64,000 nucleotides of DNA from the NCBI GenBank assembly GCA_044449065.1, contig JBIOHP010000012.1, forward strand, positions 32,887 to 96,886, read 5' to 3'. The notes under the pieces are model-generated. The model ran no database searches, was not told the DNA's origin, and saw only the letters and a list, made by a program, of their open reading frames with translations. The stretch comes from JBIOHP01 sp044449065. Its GTDB lineage: Bacteria; Bacteroidota; Ignavibacteria; UBA10030; SZUA-254. Positions 34,979 to 44,032 of the stretch are shown piece after piece; positions within the stretch are counted from its first letter, which is position 1, and each line of letters starts with the position of its first letter. The translations under genes and the position numbers were made by a program.

Positions 34979-36724
34979 ATGAACCAAAAAGAAGTGGCAA
35001 CCATACTTGATGAAATCGGCACAATGTTAGAAGTGCTGGGCGAAAACCCGTTTAAATCCCGCGCCTATCATAATGCCTCGAAAATCATCGGCGATCTCAC
35101 GCAAGATCTGAATACCTTGATTGAAACCGAGGAGTTAGGGAATATCAAAGGCATCGGAGAGGCGCTGACCGAAAAGATCACCGAATTAATGAAGACCGGC
35201 AAGTTAAAGTACTATGACGACCTCAGGAAAAAAATGCCGGCGGGACTTCATGACCTTCTCAAAATACCTGGGATGGGTCCAAAGAAAATTCAAATCCTCC
35301 ATAAGAAATTAAAAATTGAAACGATTGAAGAACTCAAAAAAGCCGCCGAAGCGCACAAACTGGAAAAGTTAGATGGATTTGGCACGAAAACAGAAGAGAA
35401 TATCCTCAAGGGACTTGAACATATTCAGAAGCATGCCGATAAACATTTATACAGCAATGCAAAACTCGCCGCGGACCGGATTCTTGAATCAATTAAAAAA
35501 ATTAAAAGCGTCATTAAGTGTGAAGTTGCCGGTAGTCTGCGCCGTAAAAAAGAGATCATCGGAGATATTGATATCGTGGTATGCACGAAGAGCGGAGGCG
35601 CAAGCGATGTTATGAAAATATTTACCTCCCATCCCGATGTTGAATCGGTTTCGGGGCATGGAGAAACAAAATCGAGCGTCGTTTTGAAATCGGGGATCAA
35701 TTGCGATCTCAGAGTTGTTGCCGAATCGGAATACCCGTTTGCGCTCGCCTATTTCACCGGAAATAAAGATCATAATGTGGAGATGCGATCCCGCGCGCGG
35801 GAGTACGGATTGAGTTTAAACGAATATGGCTTTTCAGAATTAGGCGCTACGGAGAAACGCGGCAAATTGAAACAGGCGGTGAAATGCAAATCTGAAGAAG
35901 ATATTTATAAATCGCTCGATCTGAATTATGTCGATCCAGAACTACGGGAGAATACAGGCGAGCTTGACCTGACGACAAATAAACACCTCCCCATTCTCGT
36001 TGAAGAAAAAGACATATTAGGAACATTTCACTGCCATACGACATACAGCGATGGGAAAAATTCTTTGGTAGAGATGGTTTAGGCGGCAAAGAATTTAGGG
36101 TGGCAATATTTAGGCATCGCGGATCACAGCAAGATAGCCGTCTACGCAAGCGGCTTATCGGAAGAAAAAGTGAAACAACAATGGAAAGAAATCGATACAC
36201 TAAATAAGAACCATGCCAATTTTTATGTATTTAAGGGTACAGAGGTCGACATCCTCCCCGATGGCTCCCTGGATTGGAGTGATAAACTGCTTTCCGGATT
36301 TGACTATGTTGTTGCTTCCATTCACAGTAAATTTAAAATGACCGAACAGGAAGCCACTAAACGGCTCATCAAAGCGCTGAAAAATAAATATGTAACGATG
36401 TTAGGGCACCCGACCGGCAGATTGCTCCTCGAACGGGAAGGGTACCCCGTTAATATGGTGGATGTAATTAACGCCGCATCCGACTTTGGAAAGATGATTG
36501 AAATAAACGCCCATCCCATGCGGCTGGATCTCGATTGGCGCTATTGCAAACTCGCAAAAGAGAAGAAGGTTCTCGTAAGTATCAATCCCGACGCGCATAC
36601 TACGGATGGTTTACGGGACGTGCAGTATGGAGTTAACACAGCCCGTAAGGGTTGGCTGGAGAAAAAAGATATCCTCAATTGCGGGAATCAAAAAATGGTC
36701 AAACAATATTTGAATATAACATAG
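34979..36724 (+). pseudogene. polX: DNA polymerase X (Pol beta core + PHP domain) interrupted by an in-frame amber codon
   Basis: Family X repair polymerase with a C-terminal PHP exonuclease domain. Reading through one TAG at 36080-36082 gives about 581 residues, the normal length. N part: helix-hairpin-helix motifs (NIKGIGEALTEKI, IPGMGPKKI, DGFGTKTEENI), palm with GDIDIVV and CDLRVV aspartates. PHP domain: FHCHTTYSDG, then the stop ten residues on, then GIADHSK, GTEVDI, ASIHSKF, LGHPTGR and NPDAHT. Both sides keep frame, so this is a single nonsense change (CAG, GAG or AAG to TAG would do it). The product ending at the stop would keep the polymerase but lose the exonuclease. Recent mutation, sequencing error or read-through cannot be told apart here. 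ATG 34979 is preferred over TTG 34970. Confidence 0.85.
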
Positions 36725-36739
36725 AACGGAGAATTAGAG

Positions 36740-37390
36740 ATGAGAAATTTATTCTGGGGATTTATACTCGTATTATTCGGAGTGCTGCTGCTGTTAGATA
36801 ATTTGGGAATCGCAGATTTCGGAGAAATGTTGAGGCAATTCTGGCCCGTGCTGATCATACTATGGGGAGTGAGTATCCTTTTACGGCGGAAAAAAAACCA
36901 TTCGTACCAACAACCCCCGATGCAAACTCAACAACCACCGCCACAGCCCCAGTCACAACCTGAGGGACAAATGCCGCCCCCTCCTCCACCACCACCTGCC
37001 GATTACTCGTTTGTTACCGACGGGGATATAATTCATCAATCGGAAGTGTTTGGCGATACGCATATTACGGTCACATCTCAAAATTTTATGGGCGGATCGG
37101 TTTCAACTGTGTTCGGGAATTGCAATGTCGATTTATCAAAAGCGAAATGGGGAGCCGGAGAACATACGTTACGCATCCATACGGTATTTGGCGATTCAAG
37201 ATTGATCCTTCCCCCCGATACTGCCTATTCAATCTCGGCGAACAGCACGTTCGGGGATATGATAGTGAAAGACCAGCGCAAAGGCGGATTTTCGAGTTAT
37301 ATTTTTTCCAGCACGCCCGGGTACGAAACCGCTGAACATAAACTCAAACTTTCAATCTCCAAAGTTTTTGGTGATCTCATCATTTCATGA
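36740..37390 (+). CDS. LiaF-like membrane protein with proline-rich linker
   Basis: 216 residues. Two membrane helices at the N terminus (LFWGFILVLFGVLLLLDNLGI and FWPVLIILWGVSILL), the LiaI/LiaF-type transmembrane module. Then a Gln/Pro-rich linker (about 55-90) and a C-terminal beta-helix-like domain with repeated 'FGD/FGN' turns (VFGDTHITV, VFGNCNVDL, VFGDSRLIL, TFGDMIV, VFGDLII). In Firmicutes LiaF inhibits a cell-envelope stress kinase. No two-component genes are near, so the role here is unknown. It lies 15 bp after polX and 6 bp before nth. Confidence 0.8.
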   Translation: MRNLFWGFILVLFGVLLLLDNLGIADFGEMLRQFWPVLIILWGVSILLRRKKNHSYQQPPMQTQQPPPQPQSQPEGQMPPPPPPPPADYSFVTDGDIIHQSEVFGDTHITVTSQNFMGGSVSTVFGNCNVDLSKAKWGAGEHTLRIHTVFGDSRLILPPDTAYSISANSTFGDMIVKDQRKGGFSSYIFSSTPGYETAEHKLKLSISKVFGDLIIS

Positions 37391-37396
37391 TGTATC

Positions 37397-38098
37397 ATGA
37401 AACAACCTGAACCGAAACGTAAGGAACTCCCGGCAAAAGATGCGCTGAAAATCCTCAAAATATTAAACAAGCAGTACAAGGAATATACAGTCGCGCTTGA
37501 TTACCAGAATCCTCTGGAGCTGATGGTTTCGACAATCCTTTCCGCCCAATGCACGGATGAGCGGGTAAATAAGGTCACCCCTGCCCTTTTCAAGAAATAC
37601 CACACCGCAAAAGAGTACGCCAATGCCAATATTGACGAGCTTGAAGAATTAATCAGATCAACGGGATTTTATCATGCAAAAGCGCGAAGTATCGTTGGGG
37701 CATGCAAAGGGCTGGTAGAGCGATATAACGGCATTGTGCCCGATACAATGGAAGATTTAATTACGCTGCCGGGCGTGGGTAGGAAAACCGCAAATGTTAT
37801 CCTCAGCTTTGCGTACCAAAAAGTAGAGGGGATTATTGTCGATACCCATGTCAGCCGGGTTTCAGGGAGACTAGGTTTCACCAAGCAGGTAACCGCGGAT
37901 AAAATTGAACTCGATTTGATGCAAAAGTTTCCGAAAAAAGAATGGATAGCAATCGGAGATTCATTGATCTGGCATGGGAGAAAAATCTGCAATGCCGCAA
38001 AACCCAAATGCGGCGAGTGCATGGTGAAGGATCTATGCCCCTCGGCGGGGTATTTTATGAAGGTGGGGGAAAAGAAAAATGAGAGAAAGAAAAAATAG
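37397..38098 (+). CDS. nth: Endonuclease III
   Basis: DNA glycosylase/AP lyase for oxidised pyrimidines. 233 residues. Helix-hairpin-helix LPGVGRKTANVIL with the catalytic lysine, the active-site aspartate in VDTHVSRVSGRLG, and the 4Fe-4S ligands C-x6-C-x2-C-x5-C (CNAAKPKCGECMVKDLC) near the C terminus, followed by a lysine-rich tail. The stretch coding for this cluster loop and tail is repeated twice downstream (38296-38396 and 38456-38569). Confidence 0.96.
   Translation: MKQPEPKRKELPAKDALKILKILNKQYKEYTVALDYQNPLELMVSTILSAQCTDERVNKVTPALFKKYHTAKEYANANIDELEELIRSTGFYHAKARSIVGACKGLVERYNGIVPDTMEDLITLPGVGRKTANVILSFAYQKVEGIIVDTHVSRVSGRLGFTKQVTADKIELDLMQKFPKKEWIAIGDSLIWHGRKICNAAKPKCGECMVKDLCPSAGYFMKVGEKKNERKKK
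37985..38098 (+). repeat. nth tail module, copy 1 (inside nth)
   Basis: The last ~114 bp of nth, coding the iron-sulfur loop and the basic tail; reference for the two downstream copies. Confidence 0.85.
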
Positions 38099-38295
38099 CT
38101 GTTGAAGAATAATTGCCCTATCGGTTGACGCACTTTTTTGCCAATTGCCTTGGACCTTTGAAACAATGGTTAAACGTATTTGACCACCCCTCGCTCCGCG
38201 TCTCCCCTCCTTGCTCGAGGAGGGGAAACCCGCAGGGAGGGGAGGTCGGGACATAACTGGTTTCCTAACTACCTTTATAAAACTTTTTCATCCAT

Positions 38296-38396
38296 CAAAA
38301 CCCAAATGCAGCGAGTGCATGGTGAACGATTTATGCCCCTCGGCGGAGTATTTTATTAAAATGAGTGAAAAGGATAAAAAGAAAAAATGTGGATAA
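38296..38396 (+). pseudogene. nth tail module, copy 2
   Basis: Codes KPKCSECMVNDLCPSAEYF followed by a lysine-rich end and TAA. It matches the nth end at most positions, with the frame kept. The first cluster cysteine is missing because similarity begins after it. There is no plausible start of its own; the open frame running back to TTG 38211 crosses a GC-rich hairpin. Confidence 0.75.
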
Positions 38397-38404
38397 CAAC
38401 AATC

Positions 38405-38432
38405 GTAGGGGCGTTCAATTGAACGCCCCTAC
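38405..38432. repeat. Perfect 28-bp palindrome
   Basis: Half-site GTAGGGGCGTTCAA followed directly by its complement. It sits between nth tail copies 2 and 3. Such 'GTAGGGGCG' palindromes are seen as dispersed repeats in many bacteria. Confidence 0.8.
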
Positions 38433-38452
38433 ATCCAGATATATCATGTCAG

Positions 38453-38569
38453 ATGATCTGTAACGCCGCAAAACCCAAATGCGGCGAGTGCATGGTAAAC
38501 GGCCTCTGCCCCTCGGCAGGGTATTTTATAAAAATGATTGAAAAAGGACAGAAGAAAAAGCGGGCGTAA
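38453..38569 (+). CDS. nth tail module, copy 3: 38-codon ORF with four cluster cysteines
   Basis: ATG at 38453 opens a frame coding MICNAAKPKCGECMVNGLC then PSAGYF and a lysine-rich end. It keeps C-x6-C-x2-C-x5-C, the endonuclease III iron-sulfur ligands, but nothing else of the enzyme. No ribosome site is evident. Differences from nth are codon-wise and keep the frame, so it may be a gene remnant rather than random repeat. Expression is doubtful. Confidence 0.45.
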   Translation: MICNAAKPKCGECMVNGLCPSAGYFIKMIEKGQKKKRA

Positions 38570-38741
38570 GAACTAAACAGGGGTTGAGAAATCGTTGGCT
38601 CATTAACGAGACTTTCCGAAAATCAACTGGCACACTCTTGATCGTTCCCACCATCAGCAAACTGTGCGCAGGAGAAAAAAGAGGGTACAATCAGCGGATT
38701 CTATTACTGCAATTGCAATTCGTTCGCAAGGAAAATATGCA

Positions 38742-39401
38742 CTAAGAAATCGCCTTCATAAGTTTATCAAAAGTGGGAGTAACATGGTACAATCCACCAT
38801 CATATCCCAAGATCATGCCGATCTGTTCGTTTACCAAACCAACTCTTTCGAGACGTTTCATATAGAACTGAAGGTCATTACGATCAATAAATGTACATTG
38901 TTCCAGAAATTTGTTCGGTCTCGGTTGACCATGGTCATCTTTACTCTTAATGTTCACATCTTTAAACTCGTAAACAAGGCGAGCAAATCTCACTTCGATT
39001 TCGGAAAGTTCGGCGAGCACATCCAAGAAACTCTCAGAATGTTCACGATTGTCGGGATTAATGAGAGCCCCAATTAGTATTTTTGAATATAATTGGATTT
39101 TTTCTGCTGATCGAGTGCGAATAGCTTTCTCAAAAGCTCTAAAAATAAGGTCAAACCATTCTTCGGAGTCAAGGAATTGCTTATAAATTTTATCCTCATC
39201 GATCGCTTCTAATTGGCTGGCAAGTTTTAAGAGCAGGGATCCGAACCTTTCTTGTGTTAAACGTTGTGCTCTTGATGTCAACAGTATATTAAGAGAGCCA
39301 CCTATACGTGGAATGAGACCAACCACAATTCGTAATCCAGTTTTTTTGGCATATTTCTCGCTTGCTTTCGTCAACAGGTTTTCTATCTTTTCGGATTTCA
39401 T
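38742..39401 (-). CDS. Unrecognised protein, helical with a possible C-terminal winged helix
   Basis: 219 residues from ATG 39401 (a TTG two codons upstream also fits). A short amphipathic stretch GLRIVVGLIPRIGGSLNILL (about 24-43) may touch membrane. The middle is helical (FGSLLLKLASQLEAID, FLDVLAELSEIEVRFARLVYEF). The end (FYMKRLERVGLVNEQIG ... GGLYHVTPTFDKLMKAI) looks like a winged-helix turn and wing. The layout recalls DUF4393-type proteins found in phage-defence and accessory contexts, but I cannot confirm homology. It pairs with the next gene on the same strand, 153 bp upstream. Base composition seems AT-richer than nth by eye. Confidence 0.65.
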   Translation of the reverse strand: MKSEKIENLLTKASEKYAKKTGLRIVVGLIPRIGGSLNILLTSRAQRLTQERFGSLLLKLASQLEAIDEDKIYKQFLDSEEWFDLIFRAFEKAIRTRSAEKIQLYSKILIGALINPDNREHSESFLDVLAELSEIEVRFARLVYEFKDVNIKSKDDHGQPRPNKFLEQCTFIDRNDLQFYMKRLERVGLVNEQIGMILGYDGGLYHVTPTFDKLMKAIS

Positions 39402-39554
39402 AAGCAAAAGTATTGAAAATTATAAAGATTGATCTTTCTTGAAAAGCTGCATCGTTTGAAAAATCTCCCTTGACACGGCATCTCGATTTTGTCTGTTTTA
39501 TCAACCCAGTCTTTCATATTTACCAAAACAATGATTTTCATTTATATATTCTTT

Positions 39555-40442
39555 TCAAATATTACATGATAGTTGAGTTTTAATATTCCAGCCCGTTTTC
39601 GATATCACATCTACTACAAAGAACCCTTTCTCATTCAGATCTAAGTGTAGATCGACTTTCGTTTGATTTTGATCAACCTTCTGGACCTGCTCAAGAATTG
39701 TTCGGTGACTGTCATTGGCCCATTTCTCTGTATCGCGGGCAACAGATATCAACCTATCTGAATGATCGACGACTCTTACTGAAGTAGCGGCTGAAGTAAC
39801 TCCGCCTCCTGGAGAAATGTAAACGGCATCGCCCATCTTGTGAGTTATCATGCAACCAGCCTTACGCATTTCGTGAGTTTCTTTGGCACTAAACTCTTTT
39901 TCGACTGATATGGCGTTAATTCTATACCTTCGAATGATCTCTGGCCAATTAACGTGTATAATTTGTAAAAGAGCCTTTTGAGCAAAAACATACCTCTCAG
40001 TATGACTCCTAACGTCAATAAAAAAGACTTTTGTTCCATTTACCATCACAAACAGAAGTTTTTCCGAACGTTTAATAAAAGTGGGATCCTTCAAATCAGC
40101 GATAGTATTGAGGTGAAGATGATGAATTCCCCAATCAATAAACAAATAATCTGGATAATCTTTCCGGAATACTCTTGTACTGAGATGTCGGTTAATATCG
40201 ATGCCACGGACAAACTTATCATTAACTGCTTCAAGATATAATTGTTCTTGCGTACTGAGTGAAGTGTTTGATTGTAATTCCCTTGAGATGAAAACTTTAC
40301 GAGGCACAGGTTTGATAAGCATTAACCGCAAATTAATCCATCTTTTTAAAACGGTAATGAAATTCTCGATAGGAGAATGAGTCAAGCCATAGTAATCCAA
40401 TTCATTTTCCGCAATCTTACGAAGATCGTTTACAAAATCCAT
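39555..40442 (-). CDS. Unrecognised protein with HHLHL motif; possible effector of a two-gene island
   Basis: 295 residues, no signal peptide or membrane helix. The central part shows YLFIDWGIHHLHL (about 99-111), then LLFVMVNGTKVFFIDVRSH (about 129-147) and IIHVNWPEII (about 161-170). This set of closely spaced His, Asp and Trp residues could be a metal or catalytic site. The C-terminal third has a Gly-rich turn (ISPGGGVTSAATS) and a beta-rich end. I have seen this general layout in unannotated accessory proteins but cannot name a family. It lies upstream of the 219-residue gene and neither resembles the housekeeping neighbours. Confidence 0.65.
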   Translation of the reverse strand: MDFVNDLRKIAENELDYYGLTHSPIENFITVLKRWINLRLMLIKPVPRKVFISRELQSNTSLSTQEQLYLEAVNDKFVRGIDINRHLSTRVFRKDYPDYLFIDWGIHHLHLNTIADLKDPTFIKRSEKLLFVMVNGTKVFFIDVRSHTERYVFAQKALLQIIHVNWPEIIRRYRINAISVEKEFSAKETHEMRKAGCMITHKMGDAVYISPGGGVTSAATSVRVVDHSDRLISVARDTEKWANDSHRTILEQVQKVDQNQTKVDLHLDLNEKGFFVVDVISKTGWNIKTQLSCNI

Positions 40443-40570
40443 TTGATTGTCTCGCTCTTGATATTATTTTTAACTTTTGATATCCATTCAATCACTTTAA
40501 CCTTGTTAACGTTATGCGTCTAGTTCCGAGATAATATCTACTCTCAAATAAAAAATTACTCAAAACACCC

Positions 40571-41956
40571 TTACTCCATATTTATCGTTTTCATCATGGG
40601 ATCCCATGGGGGCAAAATTTCCGCATCGGTCTTAAATATTACGAGAATGTCTTTCGGGATATATTTCTTGTTCAACACCACTACCTGCACATAATTATCG
40701 AACCAATCATCTAACATGTAAAGATACCCCTTCTTTCCCTTGTTCTCTCCCCACGAATTCTCCACGAGCCATTTCTTTACTTTCCCGTCAACAATATCAA
40801 TACCGGTGAACACCATATTGTGAGTCGGGATGCTTGAATACGTTTCGAATAATTCCTCGCGGGAGAGCGTAAAATCCATGCCGTAAAGGGATTGATAATC
40901 GTACAGCCGCGGGGTCATGAGTCCGTTTTCGGTACTCGATTGCTGCCCTACGTCGCAGCCAAACCATACGGCATTGCTATCGAGCAGGGATTTTTTGGAT
41001 AAGTCTTTCAACATATCCAACGGGCAATTCACAAAGGTCATGTTCGGCTGATCGTTGACGGTCTTATCGAGATCGATTTCATATTTTTTATTGAACGCGA
41101 GCGTCGGGATGGAATACAGGGCGTAATAATCATCCAGCACATCTCCAACAATTTCCTGATAAAATTCCTTCGGAGTGTACGTTTTCAAGGGAGATACTTT
41201 TTTATCCTTATCCTCGTACCGCCAATCAAATTTCTTCGGGGGCTGCCCGAAGTTGATCACAAGTATCCTGTAGACGTCCTTCAATGCCTGCGTGCGGATA
41301 TTGGCGATCGCCTCCGCAGAAGATTCATGCCTGATCTTCACGCCCGCCTGTTTAAGCTTCAGCGCCAGAATATAATTCACATGTCCCGAATTTGAAGAAC
41401 TGTACGTTTCCGGCATTACGTCTTTCGGGACGACGCCGTATTTTTTCACCAGAGCAATAAATCCAAGCCAGTTTTGTCCATCCTGGGCATTCTGTTTGAA
41501 TAAATATTCAATGGTTTGATCCGTGTATGGTTTCTCCTTTGTTTTTATGATCGCGTCGAGAAAGAGATTTGCTTTCTCAAGTTTCTCATAAAAATAAAGA
41601 TAATTCTGCGATAACTCGATATCGGCGCCGTTCAATTTGCTGGACACCACGGGCCTGATAATATTTAATCCGGAGAACATCCAGCACCTGCCGGTCGATT
41701 TCTGATCGGTAATTTTTTGATCCTTCAACCGTTTGGAAAAATAGGGATCGATCCCGATGATCTTTTCCCAATTTTGAGAAATCTTATTCCCGTCAACCTG
41801 CGCGAGAGCATGCTGAGCTGTTTTAAGCTGGGCGTCGATTACACAAGAACGATCAAGCTCATCAAGAAGAGCCGGCGTTATTGCGGTGGAATTCTGGGCG
41901 TTCATACAAGCGAATGATACGATGAACAGAATTAGTAAAATGGCGAAATGTTTCAT
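40571..41956 (-). CDS. Exported C1B (bleomycin hydrolase/PepC-type) cysteine aminopeptidase
   Basis: 461 residues. N-terminal signal peptide (MKHFAILLILFIVSFACMNA), with a cysteine at 17 that might be lipidated though the lipobox is weak. Papain-like catalytic triad: cysteine in QKSTGRCWMFSGLN, histidine in PTHNMVFTGIDI and asparagine in VENSWGENKGKKGYL. Length and the DQKSTGRCW start of the core fit the C1B group, which forms hexameric barrels trimming peptides from the N terminus. Unlike the usual cytoplasmic PepC it is exported, so it likely degrades peptides in the periplasm. Single gene with an AT-rich upstream region. Confidence 0.88.
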   Translation of the reverse strand: MKHFAILLILFIVSFACMNAQNSTAITPALLDELDRSCVIDAQLKTAQHALAQVDGNKISQNWEKIIGIDPYFSKRLKDQKITDQKSTGRCWMFSGLNIIRPVVSSKLNGADIELSQNYLYFYEKLEKANLFLDAIIKTKEKPYTDQTIEYLFKQNAQDGQNWLGFIALVKKYGVVPKDVMPETYSSSNSGHVNYILALKLKQAGVKIRHESSAEAIANIRTQALKDVYRILVINFGQPPKKFDWRYEDKDKKVSPLKTYTPKEFYQEIVGDVLDDYYALYSIPTLAFNKKYEIDLDKTVNDQPNMTFVNCPLDMLKDLSKKSLLDSNAVWFGCDVGQQSSTENGLMTPRLYDYQSLYGMDFTLSREELFETYSSIPTHNMVFTGIDIVDGKVKKWLVENSWGENKGKKGYLYMLDDWFDNYVQVVVLNKKYIPKDILVIFKTDAEILPPWDPMMKTINME

Positions 41957-42216
41957 AGTGGAATTCCTTAAGTTGGATGATCTTTATGGTGAACTAAAAA
42001 TCGGCTTTAACAGATTACAAATTACCGAAATATACAAAGGGAAGCAATTTGACCGACTTTTTTCCAACCTGTAGCTACGTACTCTTTTCCCCACATATTG
42101 TCGTTTTAAACCTACATCCACAAACCTTTATTATGCCCAAAAAATAGGTAAATGAGCTATTTTAAAAGGTAAGCGAGATATCTTCCAATGGCATGGTTTA
42201 TGTAACTAAAGTAACC

Positions 42217-43059
42217 ATGAAACGATACTTCTTAAATATTGCCCTCTTCATAGCGCTACTTGCAGTTGGTTCAACGGGCAAAGCCGTATCACAGACCGCG
42301 CATTCTTCCGATTGGACGTTATCGATGCTGCGGGGTTCGTGGGAATTTCACACATTTGAAGACAAATGGACGCTCGTTTTTGAATCCGATCATAATCTCA
42401 TCATCGACCGCAACGACGCGAATTACGCGCTGCTTCCCGGATCGATCCGCGTAACGACGGGGAATGAATCTACCGAATATCCTTACACATTGACCGGCAG
42501 CAATCTCACATTGCGTTTGCCCGATGGCTCCGATCGCACTTACAAGAAAACCGGCGATGGCGACGCAGAAGCAACGGTGAAGGGTATTGTGTACGCCACA
42601 ATCGATTCGACCATGCGGAAAGCGCATCTGTCTTTCGACGGCAACCATACCTTCAGCATTGCGGATGAGATCGGTGAAGATGCAGGAATTTACCGGGTGG
42701 AAGGAAGCACAATTTATCTGACGCTCAACGATACGACCACGTACGCTACTCAAATCAGAAGCTGGAACGACGATGGTTCTTTGGATGAGATTGTATTTGA
42801 CGGCAGGATATTTGTGAGTGAGAAACCTGCGGTGACGTATGTAGATAACACACCTACGGGTGGATACACGCTACCTCCAATGTGGATAGCTATTCCATCT
42901 CCACCGCCATCCCATCCACCGGAACCGGCTTATCCAATAAATCCAACTCCGCCGCCTGCGCCTACAACTCCGGTTGCGTCAATACCGGGACGTCAGGGAA
43001 GCACGCCTGCGTTCAATCCGGTCTTGACTGGCGGTAGCAGAAGGCCGCCGCTTAAGTAA
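42217..43059 (+). CDS. Secreted protein with repeated lipocalin-like beta segments and a proline-rich tail
   Basis: 280 residues from ATG 42217 (an ATG 24 bp upstream is possible). Signal peptide MKRYFLNIALFIALLAVGSTG, cleaved near AVSQTA. Two similar beta-rich blocks follow: 'LRGSWEFHTFEDKWTLVFESDHNLII' type and 'STMRKAHLSFDGNHTFSIADEIGEDAGIYRVEGSTIYLTL', each like the short lipocalin/DUF5640-type strands that report 'value - threshold - display' repeats in small secreted proteins. The last ~75 residues are rich in Pro, Ser and Thr (PPPSHPPEPAYP). No T9SS sorting domain. Function unknown. Confidence 0.72.
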   Translation: MKRYFLNIALFIALLAVGSTGKAVSQTAHSSDWTLSMLRGSWEFHTFEDKWTLVFESDHNLIIDRNDANYALLPGSIRVTTGNESTEYPYTLTGSNLTLRLPDGSDRTYKKTGDGDAEATVKGIVYATIDSTMRKAHLSFDGNHTFSIADEIGEDAGIYRVEGSTIYLTLNDTTTYATQIRSWNDDGSLDEIVFDGRIFVSEKPAVTYVDNTPTGGYTLPPMWIAIPSPPPSHPPEPAYPINPTPPPAPTTPVASIPGRQGSTPAFNPVLTGGSRRPPLK

Positions 43060-43071
43060 AATTTTCATTTA

Positions 43072-43241
43072 ACACACCCCTTTAATTCCCCTCTGCGGGA
43101 GGGGATTCGCCTTCGGCGATATGATTGTTATTTTTATATCGACCCACACAAAATGTCTGTCTTAAGATTTAATGATTGTCGGTTGAAAATCCCCTCTTCA
43201 GAGGGGTGGCTCCCGACCGCAGTCGGGAGACGGGGTGTGTG
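43072..43241. mobile_element. MITE-like element family C, copy 1
   Basis: 170 bp with ends ACACACCCC and GGGGTGTGT. Inside are hairpins CCCCTCT/AGAGGGG-like, CGCCTTCGGCG and CTCCCGAC/GTCGGGAG. Copy 2 (44033-44202) has the same length and orientation, about 94% identical by eye. Confidence 0.8.
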
Positions 43242-43395
43242 AGGTGAGTGTTCTATAAATTCAGGAGGAATACCTGAAAGCGAGGAGATTGGATTTAGCA
43301 TGGAATAAACTCGTCTCCCCAAAATATTTTTTATTTGAAAATAATAATACCATGAGTAATATCCCCGGCTTTGCAACTCCATGTGAGCCAGTACT

Positions 43396-43935
43396 TCACT
43401 CCAGAGAGTAATCCGGTAGTGATGTTACTGCCTGAACATTAGGAAGAAGAGCAATCTCTTCTAAATGGTTGTATGGTAACCAACATACAATTATAGTCGG
43501 ATGCCCTATAATCGCTTCTGGAATATGATGAATACTTCCACCAATACTTTTTATTTTCAGAATAATTGGAAGCGTATCTGAGCGAGATGCATTTTTTATT
43601 AAATCGACCTCGAGGAGTATTCTGCCCTTGTCATCGACACGACGATTTTTTTCAAAGAGCGTCGTTCTTATAAATGTCCCCCCATTTCGTTTTACGCATT
43701 GAGTGATTGAATCGGCCATTGTAATGATTACTGGATTAATTTTCTTTTGCGCGGGAGAACGATGCTCTTTTTCCCATCTCATTGCTTTTATTTGCTCCCA
43801 CCGTTTCTGATCCTTATCAGTTTGTGAGCGGCATATAGTAAGGTTTGTTAATAATATTATTATCGGGAGAAATATTTTTATTATCCTCAAATATTTATTC
43901 CGATGCAATATTATATGTATAGATTCATTTATCAT
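43396..43935 (-). CDS. Small exported protein resembling a subtilase-type propeptide domain, between two MITE copies
   Basis: 179 residues. A hydrophobic signal segment (IIKIFLPIIILLTNLTICRS) follows a basic N terminus. The rest includes GRILLEVDLIKNASRSDTLPIILKIKSIGGSI and LPYNHLEEIALLPNVQAVTSLPD, the pattern of the small alpha/beta I9-like domain found in front of many S8 proteases in this group (strand, helix, 'LPxV..V'). No protease domain follows. A GAGG ribosome site precedes ATG 43935. Flanked on both sides by the 170-bp repeats, so possibly mobile or recombination-prone. Confidence 0.7.
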   Translation of the reverse strand: MINESIHIILHRNKYLRIIKIFLPIIILLTNLTICRSQTDKDQKRWEQIKAMRWEKEHRSPAQKKINPVIITMADSITQCVKRNGGTFIRTTLFEKNRRVDDKGRILLEVDLIKNASRSDTLPIILKIKSIGGSIHHIPEAIIGHPTIIVCWLPYNHLEEIALLPNVQAVTSLPDYSLE

Positions 43936-44032
43936 AATTCCTCGATTAATAGAAAATCAATAAATTATTTTGTCGAACTATTTTTGTATTATGGGATTGG
44001 TCCTCGTTTTCTTCACTATCAACTCGATAACG

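Noticed and set aside
38211..38396. 61-residue ORF with an nth-like end
   Set aside because: As a whole gene it is not credible: it starts at TTG inside a GC-rich hairpin. Only the tail similarity is reported.
43134..43382. 82-residue minus-strand ORF, and the 63-residue one at 44043-44234
   Set aside because: Both are produced by the family C repeat; the matching ORFs reflect repeat identity, not genes.
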